DNA of 64,000 nucleotides from NCBI GenBank assembly GCA_035235625.1, contig CP141141.1:25045968-25109967 (forward strand). Reading direction: 5' to 3'. Below, piece after piece: positions 36,571 to 48,900 of this stretch; position 1 is the first letter of the stretch; each line of letters opens with the position of its first letter. The notes beneath the pieces were generated by a model, which was given only the letters and a program-made list of their open reading frames with translations, was not told where the DNA came from and did no database searches. Source of the DNA: Saururus chinensis (Eukaryota > Streptophyta > Magnoliopsida > Piperales > Saururaceae). The translations under genes were made by a program, and so were the position numbers.

Positions 36571-37512
36571 CAAGTTGGTGTACACAGACATATCATCCTG
36601 GATTCTCAAGGTCTAAATAAACTTATCAAATAAACTCATGTAGCAATCTGCTACATCTCAACCTGAAGAGGCACCACGTTCTCGAAGGAAAGTAAAATGA
36701 AAACATATCCTTTCAGACCAAAACCAATTCGATAGCCTCCAAACAATTAATCCAATATTTAATGGCATCCAATTACATCAAATTGATTAATCACGGCTAA
36801 TCATTATTAATCTTGTTTGTAAATTATTTTGATGATGCATGCAACATGGTACATACGTGAGTAAATAATAAATGAGTCTATAAGTACAAGTAGCACACTC
36901 AAATCAGTCCATATGAGCATGAAACATGATCTATTTGTATCAAATAAAATCATATAAGTCTATGCAAGAGTGTACATAAGTAATAGTATTCAATCCTAAG
37001 CTAAAACATGTAAAGCATGAACAAGCTATAATCAATTGTATATCTATGCAAGCATCCATAATTTATCATTGTCCTATCTAACTGAAATCATAGAGTAAAT
37101 ATGTAGAAAATATCAAAATACGAGTTCAAGACAAACATAACATCATACTAGATCTAGACAAGTATAAACATATTCATACTTAAGCTAAAATATGTCAAAC
37201 ATAATTCACCCTAAATCATTATAACATGTGCAAACATATATACATATTTATGGTTAAAAACCTATAGGAATCATCAAGTAAATTATGAAGAAGTCATCAA
37301 ACATGAATTTAAAACATGTAGAATATCATACTAAAACTAAACAAGTATAGTCCTAATCATGCTTGAGTTAAATCATAATTTAAAGAAGGTTGTTATGCAA
37401 TTAGAGTAGCAATTTTGATAATACTAACTCATTTTAGTCATAAGGAATTAGATTCATAAGAAGAGAACAAGAAATGACCATCATACACAAAAATAGGCAA
37501 AGATAAAAATCT

Positions 37513-37612
37513 ATTGTGTTGGCATTTGATCAGCCAAGTAAGCCATTTGAACGCATGCCCATTCGATCGGCCACGCAGGCCTTTCAAATGCCTATTAGGC
37601 CATTCGAACGCC
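37513..37612 (-). promoter_or_regulatory. Palindromic module in B2
   Basis: On the minus strand: GGCGTTCGAATGGCC, GGCATTTGAAAGGCC, GGCCGATCGAATGGGC, GCGTTCAAATGGC and GGCTGATCAAATGCC in about 100 bp. They are regular variants of one word, about 20-25 bp apart. Confidence 0.55.
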
Positions 37613-38646
37613 CTTAACAGTGCACTTTTTGCCCATTTCCTTATTCATTTTCTACCTTCCGAAATTCAAACCAAAAACATTCCAACATTTAAGATAAATT
37701 TTGAAATCACCATAGAACATCATAATATCAAAATATAACCCTAGAACATGATAGATCTAATCATTCTCATGCTTAGTCACAAGAAAATAGTCATAAATAA
37801 TATGTTTTTAACAAATCACCATTAAAGCATAAAATGAAGCAAGAACCCACATAGATCTAAAATCATTCATTTCAATGGATAAAACCACACTAGATAAAAT
37901 TAGGGTTTTTGTTAAAACTTAATTAAAAATTACTAATATGCTTAAATTAACTTGAAAATAAATAGATCTAGAATATCCTTTGGTTAAAAATGAAAAATCA
38001 CTCATTTAGGGTTTTAAATCAAAATTCAAAATAAATTTTTTTAATGGAAGAAATCAAAGGGGAAATTAAGATAAAAAGGATTAAAACCAAAATTGAAATA
38101 TTATGGGTTATGAGGACAAGAAAACACACCTTATTCCATTTTTCCTCTTTTGGAAATGAGGGTAGAGCACCTCCTTCTCTCTTACATAGCCCTTCCCCAA
38201 ATGGACAAGTGGTTAGGGTTTTTCCTTAAATAGTAAGGTTTTGGCCTATGTTTACAAACTGTTGGACTCTAAAATATGGCAAGAACGCCCTAAGTGGCTA
38301 ATTAGGGTTTTTTTGGCTAAAAATGAGTTTAATCATTTCAAATCCTACTGAAATGAAATAATTGGAGTTTTAGGCGTCAAGTGGGTCACACATCGTTAAA
38401 TGTGGATATGGGGCCCAAGGAGGGATCCTCACCCTTAATTAAAAAAATAAAATAAAATTCATAAAAATTAAATAAATTAAGTTTGACCCTAAAACTTATA
38501 AAAAGTGAAATTAAACTTTATTTAAGTTATAATTACTTACCCTTAACCCCAAAATCAAATCAAACCGGCAAACAAGTAAAACCACACAAATTCACATAAT
38601 TAAAATAGAAATTAAACTAGGTTAAAGTTAGAGATCTTACAAAAAT

Positions 38647-38985
38647 AATTTATTAAGTCATGATTAACTGTGTTTAACTGTAATTAGCCAATTGGATCCT
38701 CTGGTTTTTTGGATTAGTCGTATTAGAGATTAATTGTCGATTTCTTGTCGAATGGGTAGATTTTTCTATCTATGAGTAAGATTTTCAGTTCCGAAAGGGC
38801 AGATTTTCTCCTCGGGTGAGAAAAGAGAAATGTTATAATGAGATAAACTATTGAGACACTTCTATATTAAGAATTCAGGCTAATTTATCCGTATACACCA
38901 GCTTACCAGGAGGACACTTCTCGGCGGGATTTGCACAAACTACTTAGGTTTTCCTTTTAATGATTTCCAGAGCAACCATGTAATG
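38647..38985 (+). mobile_element. Family B LTR arm, copy B3 (right part)
   Basis: After the AAAAT duplicate, the plus strand shows ATTAATTGTCGATTTC, CCGAAAGGGCAGATTTTC and CCGTATACACCAGCTTACCAG. These match the minus strand of B2 (36580-36790) in order, including the ACACCAACTTGCCAC word. This confirms that B2 entered a same-family LTR in the opposite orientation. Similarity stops near 38985 at TGTAATGTTCCCC. Confidence 0.5.
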
Positions 38986-40222
38986 TTCCCCATTTTTTTG
39001 CAATTTTTTTTATTTTTCTTATCATTTTTTTATAGTAAGATGTGACACTTTAGCATATTTTTTTATGTATTACAAATCTAATACTTGTAATCGTAGAGAT
39101 GAGTATAGAACTTAGTCGCGGTCATTGGGCTTCGACGTGTCACATATATTTTAGGTGTAAGAAAATAAAAAACAATTAGCACATAAAAAGTGGTTTAATA
39201 TTTTAGAGTATTGGCGCTTATAACATGGCTTTGATATGTAATCTGAGGACGTATGGATAAAGACTTTAGAGAGGAAAAAGTGGGCCTCAGCAGATTTGAG
39301 GGGACTTGCGCTTAAAACTTTTGTTTCGATGTGGAATTTCGAGAGGTGGCGGGTAAATGGAAGAGGTTAAGGAAAAAAATAAATATAATTTCTAGATCAC
39401 GGCTCGCTGAACCGTGGCCACTTTTCTTCTTCCATGAAATCTAGAACCTCACAGAAGCTCCCACCTCCCTCTGGATTTTCTCTGTGGTGTGCGGCCAACG
39501 CCCCCTCATCAAGTTCCGTCGTAGTCTCACTGCCACAGTCGTCACAAAGTAAGCCTGAGCCGCCGCCGCCATAATTATTCGCATCAGCCACGGCCTCCCC
39601 TGCCTCTCCCTCTTCTTTGCTTGTTTTGGGTCGCCTGAGTGCCGCCACCACCTTTTGTCAACGGAATCCACTCCACTCAACCACCATAACCATGGCAGAG
39701 CTGGCCAGACACACTACCACCCTCTAGCTCCCTCCACATTTGCCTCACATCATCCCCTATTTCCCTTTCTGTTCAGTTCGGCCGCTAGAGGGTCGTCACC
39801 ACCATTGCCTGCCTTCTATTGCGGGAAAGAGCCTTGTCAACCGCCTCAAACACGAAGGGGGGCATCTGCCGTGCTCTCCCAGTTCCCCGTTTCATATATG
39901 ATGCCTTCCACTTTTCTCTGCACCGATCAAATGAGTCACAAGAGAACAAATTTGCCGCTGCCATACACTAGACTCCGCCACTTTTGGCCGGCTCGATCAC
40001 AGGAATCCGGCCAGGGAGGCCATAGCCTCTCTCCGCCTTTCCCCTTGTCCACACAAGCTCCACTTCCCGACTCTACTGGGCAGGAGCCCTCAGCTTTTTC
40101 AGGTTGGCTCAGTAGTGGGGAAGCGGCTACACGAGAAGAAAGCTAGGGAGAAGGAGCGGAGGTTACTCAACCTTCAGTAACATCTCTATCAAGATCGTTC
40201 CCCCTCCCATGGCAGGCTTCAC
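38986..40222. other. Unidentified segment with GC-rich open frames
   Basis: 38986-39390 is AT-rich. 39396-40200 is GC-rich, with a 163-codon plus frame (39655-40146; starts MSTESTPLNHHNHGRAGQ, rich in proline, serine and histidine) and an 84-codon minus frame (39397-39651; GGGGSGLLCDDCGSETTTEL). I recognise neither. No TM segment or catalytic motif is visible. It may be remnant element cargo or a gene fragment. Confidence 0.35.
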
Positions 40223-42740
40223 TGCTGTCCACAACGGCCTAACAGCTTGGGTAGGGGAAGGATGAACAACCGAGGTAAGGGAAGGAAGCGGGAGGGAGGG
40301 AGAGGGAGAGAGAAAAAGGAAACGGGAGGAGACAAAAAATATAACTTAAATAATTTATTTACTTACTCAAATTAGGGTATAGTTTTTATACTTTAAAGAA
40401 TCTCAGTGGACTCACAATAAACATATAAATACTTGTTAAATACTATTAAATAAAAATAATAATATTTTTTTAATAATTAAAAAATAACTAATAAATCTTA
40501 AGTAATCTCTAAGGCCTACGCCTTCCTTAGATAACTTATTTTTGGTATATAACATTCTACTATGCTCTGTTTATGTATCACTTTATCCCTGAAGTGGCCT
40601 AAAATTCTTAGTATTTGGTTTACTTTAGTTCAATTTTGAATGGCTGGTCCGGAAATATGGATGAGATAAACAGAAGGATGCAAGGTAGTGGGCAATACTC
40701 GAAACTAGCGTGAAGAGGCATACTTCAACATGCGGGAAGTTAAGTGGGTGAATGCATATAGCCACGGGATTCAAGAGAAACAGGGGCAAATGAACTGTTC
40801 TAATGGAGGATGTGCTAGAGTATAAGCAATTGGGCATGAAGACTTGCATCTGAATAGTCCAAGAAATGCTCATTAATGGGTAGTGCCCATTATTGCTTCT
40901 CAGATGCAAATAACTGCCAAAGTATCAAATTCGTATGGGCACATAATGCAAGAAAAATGAATTGAGAAATTCCAGCACTTACTAAGGTGGCTAGCATACA
41001 ATCTCCACAAGATCGGCTTCAAATTTCCTTTATCGAGTTGCCATATTGCATGAAGAAACTTGTCATGGCTAGTAGAAAAAATCCAAGGAGAGCCCTCCAT
41101 AGGAAGATCTGGCCATGATTCTCGGAAGGCAAATATTGTTTCTATACTCGAAAGAGAAAGTTGCTTGAAGAAGCTCAATTTACAAGAGTCCAATTGTAAT
41201 TTCCAACATAGAGTAAGAGATCAGTTTGGATATTCTCGATTGGGTCACGAGTAAGCAAAAACTGCATGCAAGCATTAATGAAGATGTGATTTGGGAAGGA
41301 AATGTGGCTGCAATTGGTAGGAGCATCAATTTGGGTTAGATTCTTGACAAAGATGATTATCTCCGACGTTGGCCAACCATGGCCGAAACTTGCAATGCAT
41401 GAAGAATTGTCGTGGCAGGGACCATGGTTGTCTATGAGGGAGCCGTGATTTTTGTCAATCAAAGGAGAATCAATCTGGAAGTCCGTAGTGGGGGAAAGGA
41501 TCAAGAACAATCCCAAGCACGAGCTTGATTTGATGGGCTACTCCAATTTTGTAAGGATTCTTCTATGATTTATTGGCAAAATTGCAAGACCCAAATAAGG
41601 TAGATTGTCTCCATGGAGGTTGGCTGACAAGTCCTTTATGAGACTAGCAAGGAAACTTGTTGATTGGCAAGGAGGATGGCCATGATTTATGCTGAAAAGT
41701 GCAACTGAGATGGGCTGAAGCTGCAAACTTTTCACCATGATTGGCAACGGCAGTGGAGAAGGAACTGATTGTCCACAATCCCTTCAACCTGCCAAAAAGG
41801 TGTATGTTTGCTGCAAATTTGAAGGAGAAGAGGGTCGCACTGGTGGGGCAAGGCAGCAGCAACATTGAGGCTGAAATCTTCAGCACGCTTTAGGTTGGAT
41901 CTCGTCATGCAGTGGCCAATCAAAGAAGTTGCAACGGTGAGTTTCAAATTTGGGCGGTGGCAGAGCTCACCTTGGCGGCCTGAGGTGATCACCCCCACAA
42001 ACCATTGAGCAGTCAGCTTCAAGGTCGGTGGTATAGCAAAGACACTGGATCTGCTCCATGGCTTGGCGTAGGCTGATGTGAGCTTCATTCATATAGTTGA
42101 GTGGGATATAAAAGTTCTCTAGAATTGGTTCTCTTTGTAGCGAAAGGCCACCTATTTGAATTGATTCATCTTCTTCTTCCATGCAAATGACTGTGAAGGC
42201 GTTGGGTCAGCCTGAGGTGGTACCTTGGCCGATGTGGATGTTGTCATAGTCATTTGAAGCTCCTTGATTGAAGCTGAAAGCTCTGCACATATATCCAAGA
42301 TTGCAGTCACATGCGAGGAAGGGGGAGCCATAAGGAGCATCTCCCACCATTGCCCTAGGGACCTTTGGGTTCCAATACCATTGTTGTGGACCAGTATCCA
42401 CAACGGCCTAACAATCGGGGTAGGGGACAGAAGTGATGCAAGACGGTTGGGAAAAGGGAGAGGGAGAGGCATGGCCACCATGAAGGAGGGAGATGGAGAG
42501 AGGAAAGGGGAGAGGACAAGAGAGATAACTCAATAATTCATTCACTACTCAAATTAGGGTATAGCCCTTACACTTAAATAGAGAATCCTAATGGGCTCAC
42601 TAACAGGAGCCTAAAAGCCCACTAAATATTATTAAATAAAAATAACAATAAACTCCCTAATAATTACAAAACAACTAATAAACCCTAATCAATCCCTAAG
42701 GCCTACGCCCCCTTAGATTGCCCATTTTTGGTACACAACA
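40223..42740 (-). mobile_element. Element D2: D-family copy on the minus strand
   Basis: LTRs at 40223-40553 (left, its outer end lost) and 42382-42740 (right) share CCACAACGGCCTAAC, CAAATTAGGGTATAG, CTAAGGCCTACGCC and TTTTTGGTA. The right LTR reads TGTTGTGTACC on the minus strand, and the primer-binding site TGGTATTGGAACCC lies beside it (42367-42380). The 1.8-kb interior has broken minus-strand frames such as VTAILDICAELSASIKELQM (42152-42481) and NYMNEAHISLRQAMEQIQCL (41967-42182), gag-like helical text without pol. It is the same LTR family as D1 and D3, but the interior looks different from that of D1. Confidence 0.78.
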
Positions 42741-43870
42741 AAATGTTTAGTAGCATGCTAGGATTGTATGATTTAATGCTTTAAGTGTTATATGATTATC
42801 CAATTGCATAATGTAAGAGTAAAATAAGATAAATTATGGTATGTTTGAAAATGCATATGACTTTCATGTGAGCTAAAAGTATGTTTGATGTATGTGGACC
42901 ATGCTAGTGGTGGATAGCGAGTATGTTGGTAAGCTAAGTATGGAATTATGTGTATGTTATACATATGTATGATGGCTATAAACCTATGCAATGGATATTT
43001 GTATGTGAGTGGGGCAAATAGATAGGCACTGGATGGTAAGAGGTGACAACAGGTTTGGTAAGGATTTGTTGTGGAACAATATCAATATGATATATGTCGG
43101 AGGGTGTAAAAGTGATGGGCAAGGGTTGGTTGGATTGGAATGTACATTGGAGGTTTAGTAAGTCAGTGGACTTAGGGTTTGAAGCTTTATGGGGGATTGT
43201 CAAATAGTAAGAGCGCACAATATAATTATACAAGCATAACGTACATATTATGAAGTAGAAAGTAAGAACAATAAGTTAGGTATAGGTAAGAGGGTAATAA
43301 CTAACTTTGGCTCTAAGGAGCTTAGTTTGATGACTTCAAAGTAAGATGATTTGGCCATAAGCTGGATGGTGAAGAATGTATGAATATATAAGGACTTATT
43401 GTATGGTAATTTATGATTTAAGATGGACGAGTTAAGTGAAGTCTTCCACTATAACAAACTAGGGTTTCAGAATGGCTCAGATTCAGATTGATCAGTGGAA
43501 GACTGTAAGATAGAAGACATAGCATAATTGTACTAGAATAAATTACTTAATTCAAACTTAAATTATAAACAAAGCTAATATGATAGCATTGTGAGTTTGA
43601 GACCTGAGGATTTTGATGGATTAATTTCTGTGTTTGATCTAGCCAATAAAGAGTTAGGTGAGTATTTATCATGTCTTGTCATGGTGTTTATCCTACGGGA
43701 TGTTGTTTGTGTGCTATATCTAAGACTAGACATCTAATGCTCTATTGAGAGGAATATATGTTTTCAATTTTGTCTTGGTGTTGTATTAAGTACAGACGTT
43801 TAATGCTCTATTAAGAGCACAACATATTTTTGCCCTTAGTTGGCACTGTATGATTCTACCCAAGAGTGAC
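42741..43870 (+). mobile_element. Probable LTR remnant, copy B4 (left part)
   Basis: AT-rich, no genes. It ends in GTGAC, the target duplicated by A2, and continues at 51322. ACTGTATGATT / CCAAGAGTGAC words seen here recur just past A2 (51370-51420), which shows the two sides were one tandem-repeated stretch before A2 arrived. Confidence 0.5.
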
Positions 43871-44328
43871 TGTAACGACCTGACCCGAGCCGGGCCCAAA
43901 AATTCACTAATAGGAAATTTTTCTCTTTCCTTAAGCCAGGAATCATCGTCTATGTGCGAGAGGTACAACATTCGTCTATGCACTACGGAGCTTTAGGGCT
44001 TCCTCGTATGTAGACTTAGGTTGTAACGAACACATACACACAACGAAGCTTCATAGTTCGTTGCATGTAAAACAAAATAAAACATATTATTTATAATAAT
44101 TTGGATCGGGCCAACGTTGCCTTGCCATTGGTTGCCTACGCACGTATTAGATATTATTCCAATACGATCGGATCCAAATGTAGTTTTGCCTAACGGCTAA
44201 TACATACAACAAGCATCACAAAATTATACGAATAAAATATATATCACCAAGTATTTAATCAGAAGTATATATAAAAACTCGTCATATATCGGAGTCAAGC
44301 GAAAGTTAATAAATTAATGAAATCGTAC

Positions 44329-44607
44329 ATCTCGCTCTACCACAGAGCGGGATCAAAATCACATACACCTGTCTTGCTCCATCACTGAGTCGAGACTGAG
44401 CACAACACCCAGCTCGCTCTATCACTGAGCTGAGACCGGACACACATACACCACATGTCTCGCTCTACCAGAGAACAAGACGAAACATAATTACAGGTCT
44501 TGTCTACCACTGAGCCGAGACTGAAAACACACTACATGTCTCGCTCTATCAATGAGCCGAGACCGAACACACACATCACACGTCTCGCTCTACCCTAGAG
44601 CGAGACC
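44329..44607 (-). repeat. Seven tRNA D-arm-like hairpins in A2 3' LTR
   Basis: Units at 44329, 44371, 44411, 44457, 44497, 44538 and 44582. On the element's sense (minus) strand the consensus reads GTCTCGGCTCAGTGG, then TAGAGCGAGAC. Each is a hairpin with a GTCTCG(G)CTC / GAGCGAGAC stem. The core GCTCAGTGGTAGAGC is what a tRNA D-arm with Pol III A-box looks like. No T-arm/B-box GGTTCGA follows within the array. Confidence 0.75.
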
Positions 44608-44621
44608 ACACACATTATGAC

Positions 44622-44712
44622 ATATAAGCGCACATCATGGCATAAAAGCACACCTCATGGCATATAAGTACACATCATGGTATATAAGTACACATCATGG
44701 CATAGAACACAT
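44622..44712. repeat. 20-bp tandem repeats, A2 3' LTR
   Basis: Five units of CATGGCATATAAGTACACAT and variants. The same array is at about 49962-50050 in the other LTR. Confidence 0.85.
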
Positions 44713-45415
44713 CATTCTATAATTAAAACGTGAGATCAGAAATGCTTACTCCTCTCATGTCTTGCGAGGTAGTAGTATTCGGAGTTGCTCGTACGAGCAT
44801 CCTCCCCTTCAGATCCAAAGATAGTAGACGGAGCTTCCTCTAGCCTCCATACATTCCTCGTTTTGTATTGAAAGACTACGTATAAATGTTCTCCTTGCCG
44901 GAGACTCTTCTCGTTTTTTGCGCTTGTGAGTGGCGGACAGAACCTCCCTTACTCTGGATTACTTCTCTTTATGTAGCCCGGCAACTTCGGACGGAACCCT
45001 GTCTCGCTCCGGGCCTCTTTTTCTTGTTCGGTGCTCGAGGATAAGGGGCAAAGCCTCTCCTTGTCTTAGGGCATTTCCTCTTCATATGGTTGTCAACTCA
45101 GAAAACGGAGACCCCCATCGCGTAGAACACACTTGATTTAGTCAAGAACGCCTCTTGAATCGACTAAATCGGAGTTAGGATGGTCAGAAACAGAGAAATC
45201 GAAGTTGGTCGGTGCTCGAGGACAACATGCAGAACCTCTCCTTGTCTTGGGGCGTTTTCTCCTGATACGGACTCAAACTCGAAGAAAGGACCCCTCCATC
45301 GCATAGATCACGCTTGATTTAGTAAGAAACATGTCTTGGATGGGCTAAATCGGACTCAGAACGCTCAGAAACGGGGGGAGAGAAGTTCCCGTCTGAAAAA
45401 TAGGAGAAATAGGGA

Positions 45416-45423
45416 TATTTATA
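45416..45423 (-). promoter_or_regulatory. TATA box in A2 3' LTR
   Basis: The minus strand reads GGGGTTATAAATATCCC, the best TATA in the LTR. The 5' LTR lacks this segment (about 50740-50770). Confidence 0.55.
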
Positions 45424-45945
45424 ACCCCTGAGCCGCACCGAAACCGCAGCTCCCGCTGGTTTCAGGCGGTAGCACCAGCCGAAGCCGCGCGCGACTTGCG
45501 CCTGCGCATTACGCAGGTCGCACCCACGTGGAACCGCGGTGCCTGCAATAACGTGGGTGCGAATCGCGCCGTGCCGGCTCACCCATTTTCTTTTTTTATT
45601 TTTATATTCAAAATGTCAAACGTGCGCAACTTAATACCCCGGATTCGGATTCGCGAGATCTTGGTACCGTTGGACTCATATCGACGAGCCCTTCAATACA
45701 AACCAACTTAAAGATGCATATCGTGCCCTTTCCAAGTGGGTCCCACTTATTCTCTAAGTTTGCCAAGGTCGTAACTTCTGGCCCCGACCTCCGTTTTGCG
45801 CGTTCTTCGATTCGTTAAGCTCCTTTCTTCAAACTCTACACATATATGAAGGTTTCAACCTACAAAACATTCCAAAACGTATTAAAGGTTATCTAATTAC
45901 CTTTAACCCCATAGGCTAAACGTAATTAGAAAAGCGGGGGTTACA

Positions 45946-45958
45946 TTCTTCCCCCCTT
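45946..45958 (-). promoter_or_regulatory. Polypurine tract of A2
   Basis: AAGGGGGGAAGAA abuts the 3' LTR on the minus strand. The A1 counterpart is AAGGAGGGAAGAAA. Confidence 0.85.
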
Positions 45959-48900
45959 AAATGAATTGCGTCCTCACAATTCGCCGAAACATACTCTTCG
46001 AAACACATCTAATTCAAAACAAATATTTAGTAAAATCCGATAATTAATCGGATAAGTAATTGTAAACAGAGTTTAATAAATCATATATAAAAGGAATCCA
46101 ATCTTAAAATTGGATAACAAATTCACAAACATAATCTAATAATTTATGATCAAATAAAATATTTTCACAAGAAATCCGACTATAATTATAAAATTGGATA
46201 AATCATATCATACAAAATTTGATACTTAATTTAGAATCGAATAAATCATCGTATTGAAATTAGATATGTCATTCAAAATTAGACATATCATTCTTTTGAA
46301 ATTCAACGAATCAATCGTTCATCAAGATCTAATAAATCATTCATAAACGAAATCCAATATTTAATTCAAAATCGGATAAATCCTTGTTCATAAATACTGA
46401 TGTCACTCAAAATCAGACATATCGGTCTTTCGAAATTTGATAAATCAATCAGTCAATCAAAATATCATGATACCGAATGTCTTACATCCGCATTCATGGG
46501 GCCACGGAAGACGGAAGGATAGGAGCTTTCCTATGATGCTCCACACCTGTGCATGCCATAGCCAAATTTGGTTGTATCCAGAATTGATAGCTTTTGGGCT
46601 CTATACTAAATAACTATCCAGAGAGTCCGAAGACTCAAATCATCGAAATCTTCATCGTCAAATCAAATTCAGAACAAACATTTCTGAATAAACCAGATTT
46701 GAAACCGAAATTCATTTTAGTACACTCACGGAATCAACCTTGAAGCTATCAACTAACACCTCATGTCCCATACCACGGGTGTTTGATGGTTTCTTCTTAG
46801 CAATTCCACAGGCAATTGAGATAAATTTAATAAATTTCACATCCGTTTTCAAATAACATGGGATTTGAAATTAAATTTTATATCAAATCCATCAGCAAAT
46901 TCAACCTTAGAGCAATCCACTAACGCGTGATGTCCCATACAATGAGCAGTCGGTGGTCACCCTTTGGTAATTCTACCACCTTTGAAAACAAATCAATTTT
47001 AGAAAATAACACAAGTCTGAAAACACACGGTCACAGAAATGTCATGATACCAGACAACTTACACCCGCACTCATGGGGCAACGGGAGACGGAAGGAAAGG
47101 GATTTTTCCATGATATCCCAATCTTGTATGCGCGCCAGAGACAAATGTTTGTGGTACCCGGAATTTTCTTATCAAAATAATCATTTTTTCGAGAAACCAA
47201 GAACTATCGAATGGGTATAGTTACCCAAAACTCATGGAAGTTTCTGAAAAGAGGAGATTCTTTTAAAAACAGAGTTTCTTAGAATAAGTAGAATAAAACT
47301 TTTAGCAGAACTTTGATGAGTCAAAATCTCGGCATACGATTAGAATTTAAAACCACCTACTCCTTGGAAATTCTATCGTAGTTGAAAACATATTTGAAAT
47401 CGAATTTTATTTAAATACTCGAGTAGGATTAACCGTAGAGTTATCACTAACGCTACATGTCCCATACCATGAGCGGTTGGTGGTTATGCTATGGTAATTC
47501 TACCGTCTTTGAAATCAAATTTTATTTAAATACCCAAGTAGAATTAACCGTAGAGTTTCCACTAGTGCTACATGTCCCATACCATGAGCGGTTGGTGGTT
47601 ATGCTATGGTAATTCTATCGTCTTTGAAATCAAATTTTATTTAAATACCTGAGTAGAATTAACCGTAGAGTTTCCACTAGCGCTACATGTCCCATACCAT
47701 GAGCGGTTGGTGGTTATGCTATGGTAATTCTATCGTCTTTGAAATCAAATTTTATTTAAATACCCGAGTAGAATTAACCGTAGAGTTTCCACTAGCGCTA
47801 CATGTCCCATACCATGAGCGGTTGGTGGTTATGCTATGGTAATTCTACAGTCTTTGAAAACATATTTGAAATCAAATTTTATTTAAATGCCCGAGTAGAA
47901 TTAACCGTAGGGTTTTCCACTAGCACTTCATGTCCCATACTATGAGCGGTTAGCGGTTACCTCGTGGTAATTCTACCGTCTTTGAAAACATATTTCAAAT
48001 CATATTTTATTTAAATACCCGAGCAGAATTAATCGTAGAGTTTCCACTAGCGCTACATGTCCCATACCATGAGCGGTCAGTGGTTACGCTATGGTAATTC
48101 TACCGCGGTTTAGAACACATTGAAATCGAAGTCGTTGAAAATATTTAAAATAATCATGTAACGAATTCAAAACAAAATTTTTGATCGAGTCGAATTCAAA
48201 ATCACAATTCATAAAAATCAAAGTTTCAAATTAAATCCAAAGCCGCACATGTAAAACAAACTTTCAATTGATTCTCGATAGAAAATTGAAATTTGGAGAA
48301 ATTCAAATCTGTCTTAAATTCAATGCAACACATGCAGAATGAAATTCTAAATTAAATCTAAATCAACTTATTTAGAAATAATTTTCATATAAATTAAGAT
48401 TAAAATTTAAAATTCATAAAATCGGACTTCATATAAATTTCAATGTCACATAAACAAAATGGAAAGTTCAAAAGCAATATTCATATGAAATCAAATTTCT
48501 AAATTGATTGAAATTTAAAAATTAAACATGATGCAACAAATTCAAACTTAAACTATAAATAATTTTCAATTGAAAAATAAAAATAATCAAATTGATGTTT
48601 ACATTAAATCTCATGCAACACATGGCGATAAATAATTCTTTGATTAAATTTCATACTAAATTAGATGCAACATATTCAAGCAAAATTTTCAAATCAATTC
48701 TAATCAACATCTATAAAGTCTAAGCATACCATCAATCAGATACACATACATAGGATAAAACTTTAAAATTACTTCTAATAAAATAAATTAGAATTTATCA
48801 AAATTAGAGTTTGATAAAATTTTAATATCACACTAACATAAAAGAATTACAAGGAAAAATCTGATACAATTTATACATAACGACATATTAAAATCAATCT

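Larger units (their letters stand above)
32074..38641 (-). mobile_element. Family B solo LTR, copy B2, carrying nested element D1
   Basis: Minus-strand ends TGTAAGATC and GGGTGTGACA are flanked by AAAAT on both sides (32069-32073, 38642-38646), a perfect 5-bp target duplication. Removing D1 (32969-36186) and its duplicated target leaves about 3.35 kb, close to B1. Shared landmarks include GGGGTGAG near 32557, ATGATGCATGCAACATGGTA near 36833 and a degenerate TATA region at 38224-38233. No coding potential belongs to the LTR itself. B2 lies opposite to the LTR it entered (B3). Confidence 0.85.
43871..45945 (-). repeat. A2 3' LTR
   Basis: Minus strand TGTAACCCCCGC to GGTCAGGTCGTTACA. It contains in sense order a TATA box (45416-45423), the 20-bp repeat array (44622-44712) and the D-arm-like hairpin array (44329-44607). 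A short GC-rich block with GCCGCACC and GCGCGCGAC lies at 45430-45600, upstream of the TATA box in the sense direction. Confidence 0.92.

Noticed and set aside
44329..44607. A cluster of true tRNA genes
   Set aside because: Only D-arm-like hairpins are present. No anticodon arm, T-arm or acceptor stem can be built from one unit.
47416..48115. Regular repeat array that might suggest CRISPR
   Set aside because: Units are head-to-tail copies of 115-128 bp without unique spacers, inside a plant LTR element. CRISPR arrays are not expected here.
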